A DNA stretch of 64,000 nucleotides from Ulva prolifera. Its lineage: Eukaryota > Chlorophyta > Ulvophyceae > Ulvales > Ulvaceae. Shown here piece after piece: positions 12,353-25,985 of the stretch (positions are counted from its first letter, which is position 1; each line of letters starts with the position of its first letter). The stretch covers positions 9,409,836 to 9,473,835 of the forward strand of contig CM041198.1 in assembly GCA_023078555.1 (NCBI GenBank), written 5' to 3'. The position numbers and the translations under genes were made by a program. The notes under the pieces were generated by a model. It had not been told where the DNA came from. It saw only the letters and a list, made by a program, of their open reading frames with translations, and ran no database searches.

Positions 12353-15300
12353 CTACCGCTTCTGGAAGTTCAGGAAGCGAAGAGCTGCTGCACCTAACAA
12401 CCTGAAAATGACAACATAGGCAAATGCGATTGCGACACAGGGCCATCGAAAGCTGTACTCAAAGTCAAAGGAATCCTCAAGGAATCCCTTGACAGTTGTG
12501 CGGGCGCCTCCAGGCCCAACGAACTCTTGCTCTTTGTCACCGAGCTGCGAAACTGTCAGGCCCATCATGATCCACGTTGTGGGCACAATCCTACAGAATG
12601 CATACACTGTCTGTCAGTGTCGCATGCTGCCGACGTGTGCCACCGTGTGTTCAGCCCCACTGGGCCGGTGGCAGCCAGAAAATCATGCAGAGCCACACCT
12701 GTTGAGCCATTTCCAGCCCTGAGGCATCTCTGGGAAGGGCCTGGCGAAGCCGTTGAACACATTGAATACAAACGAGAGGCCTGCATGCACAGAACGACCT
12801 GACACTGCATGTGGAACGGAACAGAAACCGCTTGATCTGAATGAATGCCAGGCATGCCATCTTGCCCCCACAGTGAGGAGCGTCGACTGCAGATTGTACC
12901 AGGGCCACAAATGACCCTCAGAGATCGAATCGGGGATACCTGAGGCCATGATGATCGCTGTCTGTGGGCTGGCAGTAAGATAGGCTAGCGCCTGGCCCAT
13001 GAAGGTGTAGATGCACACTGTCAACGTCACCATCAGCATGAAGTACCTGCACCTGGCTGTCTCGCTCTGCAGCTGCTTGATCGCAAGGCCTCAGAAAGGC
13101 ATGTTTGCAAGTTCGCAAGACTGCAGCCATTTGAGTTCTCTGGTACTTGGGACTGCTCGCTGCATGCAGGGCAGGTACAGCTGTGAACACATCTGATCAA
13201 GGCGCCAGTGGGCGCCTTAGATGCCCAGTTGAACAGCAACACCAGCGCATCACGAAGGTCTGTCAGGAGCACCATGCACACAACCTTAAGCTGTGCTCCG
13301 CTTCGGTTCCAGCTCGGCGCAGCTCTCATGCAGGCACCAGCTGCAGGGCATAACAGTGCACACACAGACGGCGATGCAGTGAACTGCTCTTGCAAGGATG
13401 ACGTCATGTGTGGCCTCAGAAGCGAAACACGGCTCAATGCCCGCACCAGAACTGCCAGCCGCCGCTGTTATCGAACTGAACTAGAAAGAAAACGATCGGG
13501 CTGTACACGAGCGCCTGTGCGAGGATGTAGGGAATCTCGACAGAGCCCGCAGCCAGCGCGAACGGTAGAGCAGAGTACATGCTTGCTGCCCTCTCCCTGC
13601 ACAGCATCTCCGCCTCCTCCACATGGTGGATGATACACGATCGTGCGCTGCATGGACCCCGAAGCAGCGCCTTGAACATGCCGGTACAAAGTCCAAGAAC
13701 GCGTACTCAGCTAGAGGCACACCGACATGCCCGCCACAGTCACAGCAGCGAGCATGGCGTGAGTGGGCTCACGAGGGCACAGCTCGCGTTCGAAGCGCAG
13801 ACGCATGCATGGGGCGCCGGGACAGCTCCAGGCATTGGCAAGCGGCGGGGATTGCAAGCCCGGGCGAGCTGCACGGGCGGCATTCGCGATGGTGGGAACC
13901 ACCAGTACGCTCCGCATGCACAGATGAGGCTGCATCCGCAAGTATACCACATGCCCCATGTTGATGCACTTCATGCATACAACGCCAAAGTGTGAGTGCA
14001 GACGTCAATGCAGGACTGCCTCACTAGAGGTTTGTAGCCATGCATGTTTCTGGGGCCGCATTCGCTAGAAGTCGGCGCACTTCCGGAAGCTGCCGTGGAG
14101 CGGCTGGCCGGAGACGCGCCTGTAAAACACCGTCCGCTCCTGCGTCACCACCGGCACCGCATTGATGAGGTTGACCATGCCCTGCACACCACAGCCACCC
14201 CTCTCCAGTGGTCCACAGCCCCTGACACCACACGGTCATCTTTCTCACCCAAGGCAAAACACCTGCTGTCTGTGGCGGGGCGTTCCTCTGATCCGGCAGA
14301 GAGGCATGCGCACCATGAATGACACGCTGGTGAACAGCACGCCGAGCACGTTCTGCACGTCTCCGAGCTCCGCGGGCTCGGGCAAGTCCCCGAGACCGAA
14401 GAACGTCGTTCCGAGGGCGACGGCGATGACGACCGTCATGGCGAAGCGCATCAGGTTGTAGTCCGGCTTGCGCCAGTAGATCACGCGGAACTTCTTGGTC
14501 AGCACCGTGAGCTGCGTCGCCCACGTCTGCGCGTACTTCGTCGTTACCCGCAGCTCCTCCCCGCCGCCGGGGCCCGCCGACACGGCGGCAGCCCCCCGCG
14601 GACCGCCCCGGCGCTCCGCCTCCGCAGCGCGGCGATTTGCGGCGGCAAGCTCAGAGTCGGCGTACGCGGTCGCACAGCGCTCGGCGATGGCGGCGGCGTC
14701 GCCGCCAGAGGCCATGGAGCCGCCGGTGACCTGGAGCATCCACGTGGCGGGATTGGCTCCGCCCGGAAGCGGCCGGGTGTCCGGAATTCCTGACAGGTAG
14801 TCCACGAGGCTTTGGCTGTGCTCGCCCAGGGGTCCGTAGTACACCGTGCGGCCACCCCTGCAGCCACGAAACGGAGGTTTGTCGCAGACACACCATTGGC
14901 CATGAGCTGTCCACACCCACATGTAAGAGTGAACAGATGCACGCCGGTGTCTGCCGTAGATGACCCCGTATTGGCATTGTAGGCCCGCAGATTGAGCACC
15001 CAAAGAAGAGCACACAGTTGCGGGGGAGAATGGACTCACGCACGAAGGTCAGGGTACGATGTGGCAGCATGCTGTGCAGTGCATCACGTGATTGGAGTGC
15101 GGGGCTTGCAGGCAAAGACGTACTTGGCAAAGAGCATGAGGTAATCGAAGGAGTAGAAGATGTCAATCGAAGGCTGGTGCACCACGACCATCACCGTGCG
15201 CCCGGAATCCGCCACCGACTTGACTGACCGGATCACGATCGCCGCTGCTCTGGCGTCCAGCCCTGACGTTGGCTCATCCTACACGTTCAGCACAGTTCAT

Positions 15301-17428
15301 CAAAGGACTCGTGTCAATCAGGCCGCGACAAGGCCTGATGCAGGAATTGGCTGCAGGCAAGAGGGGCGGAACCCCCTAAGCGCTTGCTCCGCTGCTTCCC
15401 GGTCCTCCCGGACTAGAAGTGTGTGGCGCTGCTGCAGTGCGGCTATGTGTGTGGAAGCCGTTGTGGGAGGGAATCCAGTGTTGTTCACACTTGTGCAGAC
15501 CCGTCCACTGTTCTGCACACGTGTTCCGCTACATGTCCGAGCCCACACCAGCAGCATGCGGGCCCATTCAGGTGTCACGCATGAGTTCTCGGAGCACCGC
15601 AGGCCAATCTGACCTGTCATGACCTCTGAGGACGAGCACAACACACACAGAACCAAGGCCGGCTGCCCGGCAAGGCAGATACTTGTCGCAGCTCCAGAAG
15701 AGAGCACTGCAGTACGGCCGTGTGCCAGCGCACCATGAAGATGGCAGCAGGGTTGGCCACAAGCTCCACAGCGATCGTCAGGCGCTTGCGCTGCTCTGTG
15801 GAGAGGCCGACGCCATTGCCCGTCCCCACCAGGGAGCCCATCGCGTCCACCATGTCCACCTGTACAACAGCCCAACTCACCCGCCCACGGCGTCTGCCTG
15901 ACGAACAGAACCAAAGCAAAGCAGGGAGCCCAAGAATCGAGTGCATTGCAGTCATGTGCAACGCAACCGCCAGGTCCCGCGTGTCCGCGTCATGCATGCA
16001 ACATTGCCCCGTTCTCTGTACGGAGTCAGAGACGCCCGCGGTGAACGGTCTTCCGCGCTTCTGCCAGAGGCGCCGCAACATCTTGCAGGGGGGCCACCGA
16101 TGCCGCCGCAAGCTGCAGGCCGCACCATCTGCAGGGTGTTGGCGACCTGGTTCTGGATCTGCTCGCGTGACGTGCCGCGTGGCAGGCGCAGCCGTGCAGA
16201 CACCTCCAGCGACTCCACGACGGTGAGCTGCGGGGAGTGGATGTCCATCTGCTCCACGTACCCGAGGTTGCGCGACCACGCGCGCCGCTCCATCGGGAAG
16301 CCGTTGAGCAGGATCTCGCCGGTGGTGTGGCCGACGGTCTTGCGGGCCGCGATGACGTCCATCGCCGTCGTCTTGCCGGCGCCGCTGCCGCCCATCAGCG
16401 CGCACAGCGCACCTGCAGCCACCGCATGTGTGCATGAGAGCATGCACACCTGCCCCGCCATGGCCGCAGAGTCTGTTGTTGCATCACACTGACAGGAACC
16501 TGGGTCTAGGGCACGCAAGTCATGTGCCACATTGACACCAGGATGTGATGCGCCCTTCGTTCGGGGTGTGCTTGTCCTGCCGTATTCTGACAGCGCTAGC
16601 AATTGGGACTGACTGGAGTATCTGGGCCAAAATACTGCCGCAGCCACGTGCGTTTGGCTTGCTGCTGGGGTCAAAGGCGCGCTGCTACGCACTACATAAG
16701 CACCTCTGGACAGCACTGAGAACGGGCGTGTTGGTGCACGGCACGTGTGGATCAATGACGCGTGGCAGCGCCACCGTGCGCACATTGCAAACGCACGAGC
16801 GGAACATCCGCTGTGTGACAAGGGCAAAGGCGGCGACACGAGTAGCACCGCGAGCAGCGCGGGCATCGCAAGCACACGGCCATCGGCCCACGCCGCACAA
16901 TGCACCCACGCCACAGCCGGCACTAGCAGACCCTGCGTGCACACAGCCCCTGCCGCCGGGCAGGGGCAGGAGGCTACGGCACGGGCGGGAGAAGGCGCGC
17001 CTGGCTGCAGGGTGGCTGTGATGCCCCGCAGCAGCTGCAGGTCCTGCTTCGCATCTTTGTTGGGGTTGGGCACGAAGTAGCAGAGGTCGATGCAGGTGAT
17101 GGTCACCGGCGTGAAGCCCAGCTGCTCGCCGCCCTCCTGCTGGGACTTGGCCGCGAGGTCAGCCTTGCGCTTCTGCGCCTCCTGCAGCAGCACGCGCTCC
17201 TCGTCTGCTGCTGCTGCTGCTGATGTGGCGATGGGCAGCGGCACGTGGCAATGCAGGATTCCTGCGTGCTGTACACCACGGCGGCGGTGGTGGTGCACCT
17301 GCCAGCCTGAGAGCCAGGCTTGCAGCCAGGTGAAGGTGCGAGTGCAAACCACAAAACGCGGTGCGGTGGAATGATCTGTGTGTTGGCTATCCTCAACAGC
17401 TTGCGCATTCGCACACCGATGCCAGGGG

Positions 17429-17463
<35 letters not shown>

Positions 17464-20400
17464 GACAAAGGTTTGACCGCGGGAGTGTGGTGCACCGGGT
17501 GGCCCTGGTTAGTAAGGCCGTGACCATGTAATTGTTACGGTCATAGCAGCGCAAATTCTTAGGCGGCAGCAACCTGCACGTGAAGCCGAAGCAGCAAATC
17601 ATCTTGTTGAAGCACAGTCTGGGCCAACCATGGCAACTACATACAGCCATACGTGCGGACCATGCAAATAGGATTCTGAGAGCTCAGGAAAGCTTCTGCT
17701 TCCGTGGAGCGTCGGAGAGAACGTGATTGGTCGTCGCCAGGACGACACGACAAGTCACAGGGTGAGCTTACCTCGCGGTACTTGGCTAGGACCTCGGGGT
17801 CAGGCACCACTGAGGGGGTGCGGGGGTTCTCGATCACAGCCAGCACGAGCGCGGTCAGGCCGGTCATCACGAGGAAGGTCGCGAGGTGGTACAGGGCCCC
17901 CCACCAGATGAACTCCCGCTCGGTGCGCATGTCAAACGTCTGCAGCGCCACGACACCGACTGTCCCGTCGCCACCCCCGGGAAGGGGCACATCCCAGCGC
18001 TCCTGGGTCATTTCGTTGACGACGATCGCTTGCAGCCCCCATGACAATGGTGAGAGGTAGTATGCCCAGATCCACCATGGCGGGATGGAGTCTTTCACGA
18101 TTGAGAAGCCAGCAAACACCACCAGGACGAGGAGCGCTGTCGATGCCAGCTGCATGGACATCATGCGCCATCATTTGGCGTGTACTTCACATATACAAGG
18201 TGCCCCCGATTCACCGCAGTCCACCATTCTGATTGTTGCAGTCCACCATTCTGATTGCACACCACATACATCGAGTCATTTATGGCGTAACCTGTCATGT
18301 AGGAAATGACACCAAGTGAGACAACGAGCAACATGGGATGTGCAGAATGCATACACAGCCATACGCTGAGTGAGGTGAATGGTGATTAGCTTAAACTTGT
18401 GGTGGGGCGCTGGTGCCTGTCGTTCAACCTCCACTGTTACGTAGCGCCGAACAACGCAGCGCCGACACCTTGCAGCCGCCAGGCACACGGCGGAGACCAT
18501 GCAAGCCCGGGAAGAAGCGCCTACGTTGGCACACAGTGCCACAGTGGAATGCAAGTGTATACTTGTCCAGGGAAGACAGGCGGCGTGCAAGGAGGAGTCG
18601 GGGGCGCACCGACGTCGCGACGACCTGCGACGGTGCGATGGCAGCGAGAAGCCGGATCCAGGAGGAGAAGGCAGTCACAACGGTGAGGACGATGAGGAGG
18701 AAGGTGAAGTAGGCCGATGCAGAGGTCGTGAAGCCGACCATGAAGTACACGATCAGCGAGAAGACCACAGACTCGATGATGGTGAAGGGGACCGTCTGCC
18801 ACCACAGGCCGAGGGCGTAGCAGGCTGCATGACGACCGGGCGAGGCTCAAGGGCACCGCGCAGGACGAGGCGATGGTGTGCGGTGCATGGCTCGAGAGGC
18901 GAGGGTGGTGACAGCGAGAGGCGAGGGTGGAAGCAGCGAGAGGGGAGCGGGTCACGCTTGCGCAGAATGCACCGTGGTGTTTCTGGATCAGGTCCACCAA
19001 GAGGCGGATGCGTCCGTGGTGTGGCCCCATGCCAGTCAGTCATTTCCTGTTCGATCGTCCATCTGCTACGCGCGAATTTGAGACGGTTGACGATGGATCT
19101 GGGACATCTGACCGTGGTCGGGATGGTAGGGACCGTTTCGTGCACTTGGACTGCGGGCGGACCATGACGAGAACCAATGTGAGCTAAGCATCAGCTGAAT
19201 CAGGGATGACCGTTTGCGTCTGAGCGAGAAAGCAGACACTGTGCACATGTCACAGCAACCACAAGCACGCATGGGGGATATGGAGGCCAGGGAGTCATCG
19301 ACACTTTGCGAGCCATGGAGAGAGATGCAATCTGGTGGGTCACGTCGAGTTGATGACGCATGAACTCGAACATTGCAGCTCAAGGTGTGCTGAGGTGTTG
19401 CGACAGGCAGGCCGAGGCCCGCCATCCCTGTGTGGGTCAAGCCAGGGCATCCTTCCCGTTCTCTACGGTGAACCCGGCCGTGCACATGCTGCTGTCCGTT
19501 AGAGGGAACGCACATGGCGCAAAGAAGAGGCTGTCCCGCTGCTTGAAGAACACGGGCTTGCTCATTGTCACAGCATTCAGCTGTGGCATCGCACCGAGCG
19601 CCAGGAACATGATGCTCATGAACGAAACCTGCAACTTCGTCAGCAGTTTCCAGTGCGACGAACACAGTTGCCTGGTCGCTGTCAGGCTGGCAACTGCATG
19701 CTTGCCTGAGCAGCGCTTCGCTGCAGTACACACAGGAGGAGACCGATGCCTGAGCTGGCGTGTGCAAGGGCTGCGATGCCAGCAGAGCAGTACAGGTGGG
19801 ACGTACTGCAGTGAAGCTGCGAGCGTTGAGGGCTGTGACGTCCAGGTCAAACCAGAGAGACCCAATCATCAGCGCGATAACGACCACCTGCACAGCACCC
19901 AACACGTCCATGCGGCACCAAGCGGTTCGGAAGGCCTCGGTTCAGGCACCACATGCGACCTGCTCCCGCGATTGAAACAGTCTGACAAGCACCTGATGGC
20001 CGGAGCATGGGCTCACAGCCCCCGGCCCGTGCAGACAGGCGCACGTGCTGATGCTTCAGCAAAACATACAGCAGCAGCTTCCATCGGCTGTATGACAGCA
20101 GCCGACATTGGCGGCCGCACGGCAGAGCGGATCATCTGTCCCACATCTGCACAGTCCCAGCCGGCACGTGGAACCGGCACGGGAGCCAGCAGAGCACAGC
20201 TCGAGGTCGCCACCGCCAGCTGCAGACTCATCCACGCACAGCCTGGGGGCAGAGTGGGCGAGCACCTGGATCAGGCGGGCGCGGTTCATGGGGCCCTGAG
20301 CGAGGGCGAGCTTGAGCTGTCGGTCGCACACAATCTTGAGCATGTGGAACGGGGACAGCGCGAAGCGGTGCGTGAGGAGCGCGCTCTGGGGCCCGCGGCT

Positions 20401-23400
20401 GCCGACCCGCGCCGCCAGATCCTCCTTGATCTTGAGGCCATGTCTGTCCCGCTCGTAGAACTGGCGGCTCATCTCCGAGCTGGGCACCGGGCACTCTGCA
20501 CATCCACCGCAATCCACTGTCACATGACGCTGCCCTGGCACCCCAAACAGGCAAGGCAGCTGGCTTTACAAGGATCGCTGTGCTGTGTACGGGGTGTCCA
20601 CCGCTGCCACGAGGAAAGAGCTCTCGATCTCAAAGGATGCGTCATCGAGTCGGCGAAAAGCAGGCAGGTATGCTCGCCTGGTGAACCCCCACTAGGAGAT
20701 GAGATTATGTGCATTTGTCAGAGCGTTTTGTTTCCCCATGCAGACATGGGGCCTCGGCGGAACAAGTCCAGTTGATCATAATCGGCTCGCAGGGCTCCAA
20801 TGCTGGACGTGCGTGATCGCAAGAACGTGCAGCACAACACGGCCTGCAAGCTCTGCAGGGCACACAGGAGAGCCTTGCTGGTGGCGGGTGTCTGTGGGTG
20901 TCGGCGGGGACTTGACGGGCAAAGACTCACCAGTGAATGGGTTGACTGCCTTCCCGTTGATGATGTCCTGCAGTTCAGCCAGCTCAGGGATGTTCTGGGC
21001 CCTTCGGAGGTCGTCAGTCGCAAACTCGAGCTGGCCAACGACGGACGTAACCTCTTGCATGAACGAGGCCCTGTCTTTGTGCTCGGGGCACTGGAAGCCA
21101 CAGGACTCAAGGAAAGGCATCGCATCCTCCACAGGGCCCTGCGCACATGCCCCACACGATGACAGCAGGAGTGCTTGCCTGTGCACTTATCCAGTGCAGT
21201 GGCCGCTGCCTTGCAGTCTTGGCTGAGGCTCAGAGTGCAACATCGGGTACTGCAGGATCTGTTTCAATGTGCGACCTGAGCGGCTGTGTGATGGCCATGG
21301 CGGAGGTGTTTCCTAGCAATGGTGAGGGTGAACATCTGCACCAACGAGCCGTCATGCATCAAGCAGAGGTCCTCTCAGTAGCAGCAGCAGGCCGCCACCA
21401 ACTCCCTCTCCGACCTGGCGAGCCACAGTTCGCAACACAGCAGCAGCTGACACCATACACATGCGAGGCAGCGAAGCCGGCCGGCCTGAGGAAGGCTGCC
21501 AAATACGCCGGTAGTCAAATACGCCGGACACAACAACTGACAGGCCTGGCCCTGATGGCCGCGGAGACCAGCCCGCCTACACCATGGCAGGGGCCAGCAT
21601 GTGGCAGGGGCACCCCGTGCCCCGGAACCAAAAGCAGAGCAAACGGACGCAGCACGCATCGCGGGCCGCGGGGCGTCGGGGCGCACGTGGTACACGGCGT
21701 GCCCCTCAGAGAGGAGCAGCACGTCATCGAAGATGTCAAACAGCTCTGGCGGAGGCTGCAGCAGGCCGATGACGGTCGTGAGGCGCAGGCTGTGTGTCAG
21801 GTTGGCGAGCGTCGTTATCACCGACTCCAGTGTTGCACTGTCCAGCCCTGCATGCATTGGGCCCGTGGCAGGCGCCGCCACCCCAGCGGACACGTCCTGA
21901 GCTGCCCACATCGGGCCAGGGAGCGAGTGGAGGTCAAGGCAGAAGCTTCAGGCGCAAGGCGCAGCCCTTGAAGCATGACCTGAGTGTCAAGTGTAGACCG
22001 ACGGCCCTGGCTGCATGCTGCCACAAGGTGCGCGAAGTGTTGTGCACCATGACGTACAGAGCGGCTTGCGGAAGAAGCAGGATGCGCTTGCCCCCCCCCC
22101 CCCCCCGGGCTCTCTGAACACAAGCTAACCTCGTGTACAGACATCCCGCAAGGGTGTCGTCCCTTACAATGCCGTATCATTTACAGAGGGCTCGTGGATG
22201 ATAAAAGGAGGGGCATCGCCAATAGTGTGGGAGAACGGCCATGCCACCGCATCCTGAAACACAACGCGCACACTCCCACCTCGAGTTCCGGTGTCACTCT
22301 GAGAGGCTGTGACGTTGGCGAGTGCATGCGGAGCCGCACCAGTGGAGATCTCGTCCATCATGAAGATGCGGCGCGGCCCGACGAGCATCTCAGCGGTCGT
22401 GATGCGGTGGCGCTCCCCGCCGGACACGCCCCGCAGCAGCTCGTTGCCCACCACAGTGTTGCGCGTGTGCCACAGGCCCATCATCTTCATCACCACATCC
22501 ACCTTGACCGGCGTGCCAGCGACCGTGTCCACCAGGGCGTCGAACTGGGAATCGCTGAGGCCCTCCGCCGGCAGCTCCCCGGTCTCCAGGAACGTCAGAT
22601 CGACGCCACCCTGCACCCACCGAGCGCCACATGTGCAGGTGCTGGCGCATGGAGCAGACACGGCCGCAGCGATGTGGGTCTGCGTGCGCGCAATGAGCAG
22701 TGTGATCTTTGCCGCTCGTGCATGCCATGGTGCCGGCTTAGCCGACGCACCCTGAGACCTGGCCACTTTCGCTCCAGCAGCATCTCGCACCTCTTTGCGT
22801 GGTGCTAGACAGCTGCAATGTGCAAGAGCTGGAGGCAGGTGAGCAGCCGCACCGCCAGTCCGCTACCTCACCTGTGGCATGCGCCTGGTGCAGATCCTAC
22901 AGCCTTTGAGCAGGGCTGTCCACGCACAAGCAGCTGCAGTGGAGTGCTCACATTTTGCTTGCCGGAAGCACCGGTGCTCATCGCATTCGGCAGCCACGAC
23001 TGGTGCGTCTGGGAGCGCTTGCTACCGCCGCCGCCGCTCTGACACTGCCACGCAAACCTCAGTAGGTCGTGCACTTTCTGCGCCGGCAGGTGCTGGTCCG
23101 TCTGGTCGATGTAGGCGGCGTTGCGCTCCAGCACAAACGTGTCTGCGCGGCGACCGTTGTACAGCACCTCCCCGCTTGCCGCGACACCTGACTCCCGCTT
23201 GAGGCGGCCCGCGAGGAGCTTCAGAAACGTGCTCTTGCCTGCATGCATCTCCCTGCTGACTGCACGTGTCTTGACAGTCACGGCGCTGCTGGGCTGGTGC
23301 GCTTCGGCCTGTGTTGTGTACATACAGCTTGTGTGGCTAGAAGCGTCTTGATGAACACCAAAGGTAGGGCAAAGGATGATGGCCAACACCGCAATGATTG

Positions 23401-25335
23401 CTCTGTATGACCGCTTGGTGGAGGTGGCAATGAAAGGGCCGACATGCCGTGGTGCTGGCTGTGGCGTGGACAGGCAGCTTGATGAGCAGGGGGGACGCAT
23501 TCGAAACAATCATACAGATGCTGAAAGCAGCGAGGTGCAACAGGCGGGATTGCGCCAAGAAGATCGAGCAGACTGTATGGCACCGAGCATTGGATGCAGT
23601 GGCATGTCACGGTTCTGGAGCCTGGTGTGTGCAGCAGACAGCATCGCGGGGCCCCCACACCTGCCACTGGCGGCCCCAGAAGCAACGTCAGCCGGCCCTG
23701 CATGGCTTTCAAACACTCAGATGCCGGAGCCCATGCACATGCAAACGGTGCAGGCCATGTGTCAGAACATCATCGTCTGGCCCCGCTCAGGCTGACTCAG
23801 CAGCATGCGCCGCATGCGCTGCTCGGCTGTGATCTGCGACTGCAGGATGTGAAGCGGTTCTGGTGGCAAGCGCTGTGTCTGCGTGCTGTATGTGTGGTCC
23901 ACGGTGCAATGTAGAACAGTCTGAGGGCATGCGGTGAAGCCTTCGACATCACATATGAGCATGTTGCCATGATCACATACATGGGGTCTGCTCTTCCTGC
24001 TCCCCATTCAACCTGCCTCGATGGCCACGCTTCAGTTCGAAGTGGAAGCTGCGATGCAGCACAAACAACAGCGGAGATGCGGCAGAAGTTAAGGCTACAA
24101 GGAAGCGTACGCTGATGATTCATCAGTGAAAGGAGAGGTTCATGCGTACACACGGCGGACAGTGGGTTGGGAGTGGAGGCGCACTGGCTTCAGCACGCCT
24201 GTCACCCCGTTCAGAATGTTCATCTGTGTTGTCCTCTTTGCTCCAGGCAAGACTCCCTGCAGCATGTCAAAGCATCCGGCACTGAACACTGCTCAGCGGG
24301 GATGCGCAGACGTCACCGGACCTGAGTGCGGAGCAATGTCAGCGGACTAGTTATGCCGAGTAGAGCAGACCTGTATGCGGCCTGCTGCTGCGTTTGGGAG
24401 GCTGGGTAGGGCAGCGCTGCCCATCAGGGCACCCGTGGTGACAGTTATGTCGGTGTACTCGATGGTGATCTCCGGGAAAGGAATGCCTTGCTTTGCAGCA
24501 CGCCTGCAGGCACAAGCCACACGGTCTCTGGCCATTGCATTGCAGAACACAGGTACAGAAGCATCAGGATCTAACAAGCCAGTCCTTACTTGTAGACACA
24601 AGCTGCCAACACAGGCTCACCTTGGTCAGCTGTGCCCCTGCAGGGGTGGGATTTTTGGCAATGAAACAAGGTGACATGAGCTGTGGGGAGCGGCCTAAGC
24701 TTTGAACACCTGATGTGTGGATAATGCTTGCTTATGTTTGTGTGCATTCATTCCAAGGAGTCCACCGTGCGGGGACTGTGTCCCCTGTGGGTGGCCTGAG
24801 CGTCTTGCAGCTGCCTCACAACTTCTGAGGGCGGGGTGCAATGCTCTTGGCCCGAAACACCGATTCACGACATGCAACATGAAGCGTCAGCATGCTCCGT
24901 GTTGAAGTTGCAGCCTGTCCGCAAGACTTCCAGGAGATCATTGCACACGTACGGTGTGAACTGACCGACAGGCCATTTAAAACATTTAAACCCCGTCTGA
25001 GCATGCGCCATGCTTAAAGCCGACGATCTATTCACAGTGCCTGGCTGTATTTGAATCACGCACTTTGCAATCCTTTCTGCAAACGTGTCGCCATCGCCTG
25101 GGCCCTTGACAATGAGATCAGCAAGTTTGAAAAGCTGTGGTTTCGGCGGGATATATTCCTCCTGCTCTTCGCTCGTGTGCGTGGAGAGGTCCAAGCTCTC
25201 GCGCTTTGCGTATGTGTACAGATCGGCCTCGTCTTTCGTGCGGCGTTCTTGCACCGACTGCTGCTCGGATGTTCTGCCCGTGGGCCCATCGCGTGCTCCG
25301 GCAACTTCCGTGGCCAGTCCCCCAAGAAAACTCAT
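12353..25335 (-). CDS. Full-size ABCG (PDR-type) ABC transporter
   Basis: A complete (NBD-TMD)x2 transporter spreads over about 20 exons. It starts at the ATG at 25335 and ends NFQKR-TAG at 12353, matching the usual PDR C-terminus. In order: PDR N-terminal signature [13 protein letters not shown] (about 24480); Walker A GPPVAGKST, split by intron 23660-23239; signature [15 protein letters not shown] and Walker [11 protein letters not shown] (22613-22330); [20 protein letters not shown] (21800-21700); first membrane domain (about 20500-17640) with [13 protein letters not shown] and [21 protein letters not shown]. The second NBD has [15 protein letters not shown] (about 16400), [20 protein letters not shown] (about 15800) and [14 protein letters not shown] (about 15180). 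The second membrane domain runs 14800-12353 with [11 protein letters not shown] and [10 protein letters not shown]. Plant and fungal relatives export hydrophobic compounds, hormones or drugs at the plasma membrane. The substrate cannot be told from sequence. All four nucleotide-binding motifs are intact. Confidence 0.94.
17430..17462. repeat. Uninterrupted run of 33 G
   Basis: A pure G tract sits just after GGGGC, inside an intron of the ABCG gene between the end of the first membrane domain and the linker before the second NBD. On the gene's own strand it is poly-C. Its true length is uncertain in most sequencing chemistries. Confidence 0.95.
18216..18259. repeat. Two tandem 22-bp copies in an ABCG intron
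   Basis: The unit begins gcagtccaccattctgatt and occurs twice back to back (18216-18237 and 18238-18259), differing only in the last base or two. It lies in an intron in the first membrane-domain region of the ABCG gene. Near-identity suggests a recent slippage duplication. Confidence 0.9.
18893..18946. repeat. Tandem 22-bp repeat, 2.4 copies
   Basis: The unit cgagaggcgagggtgg plus six variable bases occurs at 18893-18914 and 18915-18936, followed by a partial copy. It lies between coding blocks of the first membrane domain of the ABCG gene and is purine-rich. Its period equals that of the duplication at 18216. Confidence 0.85.
22091..22106. repeat. Run of 16 C
   Basis: A homopolymer in the ABCG intron between the exon with the first signature motif and the next exon. 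It is followed by GGG. It is an assembly-sensitive spot with no sign of function. Confidence 0.95.
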
Positions 25336-25985
25336 GGCGATTGTGGATTGCAACAGTACAAAGCCTCACTGAAAGTCCAAATGCCTACAGTCCCGGCTGC
25401 GGAACTTCGTGTCCATGAGGCGAAGGCCTATCGCCGAGCGTTAGACGTCTGCCTCACTGCTTCCATCGCGCATGTACCACCATGAAAGTCAGTGACTATG
25501 GTCGAGAATTGCCATCGAAGGTCGGATATTGCGCTGCAGTCGCGCACGCGGGGGTGAGGTCAGTTGCTACGAAATCTCGTCATCATGATGACCGAGTCCA
25601 CGCGCGCGCGCCACGAACTGGCGCGTGCTTTCACGACAGCCATGAGCTACAGTTTCTGTCTGATCGCCGTGCGGATAGCTTGAATTCCGGCGTCAAGACG
25701 GCCTACATTCGCGGCAGACACTTGCCAGCCAACACCACATGAGGGACATCAATTATATCCCCGTCGAGGCAGTGCAAGCCACGCCCCTTCGGACAGTGAT
25801 AATACAGTCTCTCTATGACATATTCAGATGTCCACTCGATGCCTCTGATGGCGTTGCTTTCTACTCTCGTATAAATGCTTTTCAGGCAGTCCAGAGCTGT
25901 CACAGTTGCTCCTGGGCTACAGATTATAAAGTGGCGCTCCTGTTCGGCGCGGGCACAGCAAGTCCTTTTCCTCCGACCCTCGCAC
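25336..25985. other. Spacer upstream of the ABCG gene
   Basis: This stretch lies between the ATG of the ABCG gene and the stop of the FKBP gene, both on the minus strand. It should hold the ABCG promoter and the FKBP 3' untranslated region. Open minus-strand frames here have no recognised motif. No clear TATA box or other element could be assigned. Confidence 0.4.

Noticed and set aside
12353-12620. Reading the ABCG end as a truncated or second gene
   Set aside because: [13 protein letters not shown] and the NFQKR end match the normal C-terminus of full-size ABCG proteins, continuous with the upstream exons.
19360-20775. 471-codon plus-strand open frame
   Set aside because: Lies opposite exons and introns of the ABCG transporter; composition and lack of motifs mark it as a shadow frame.
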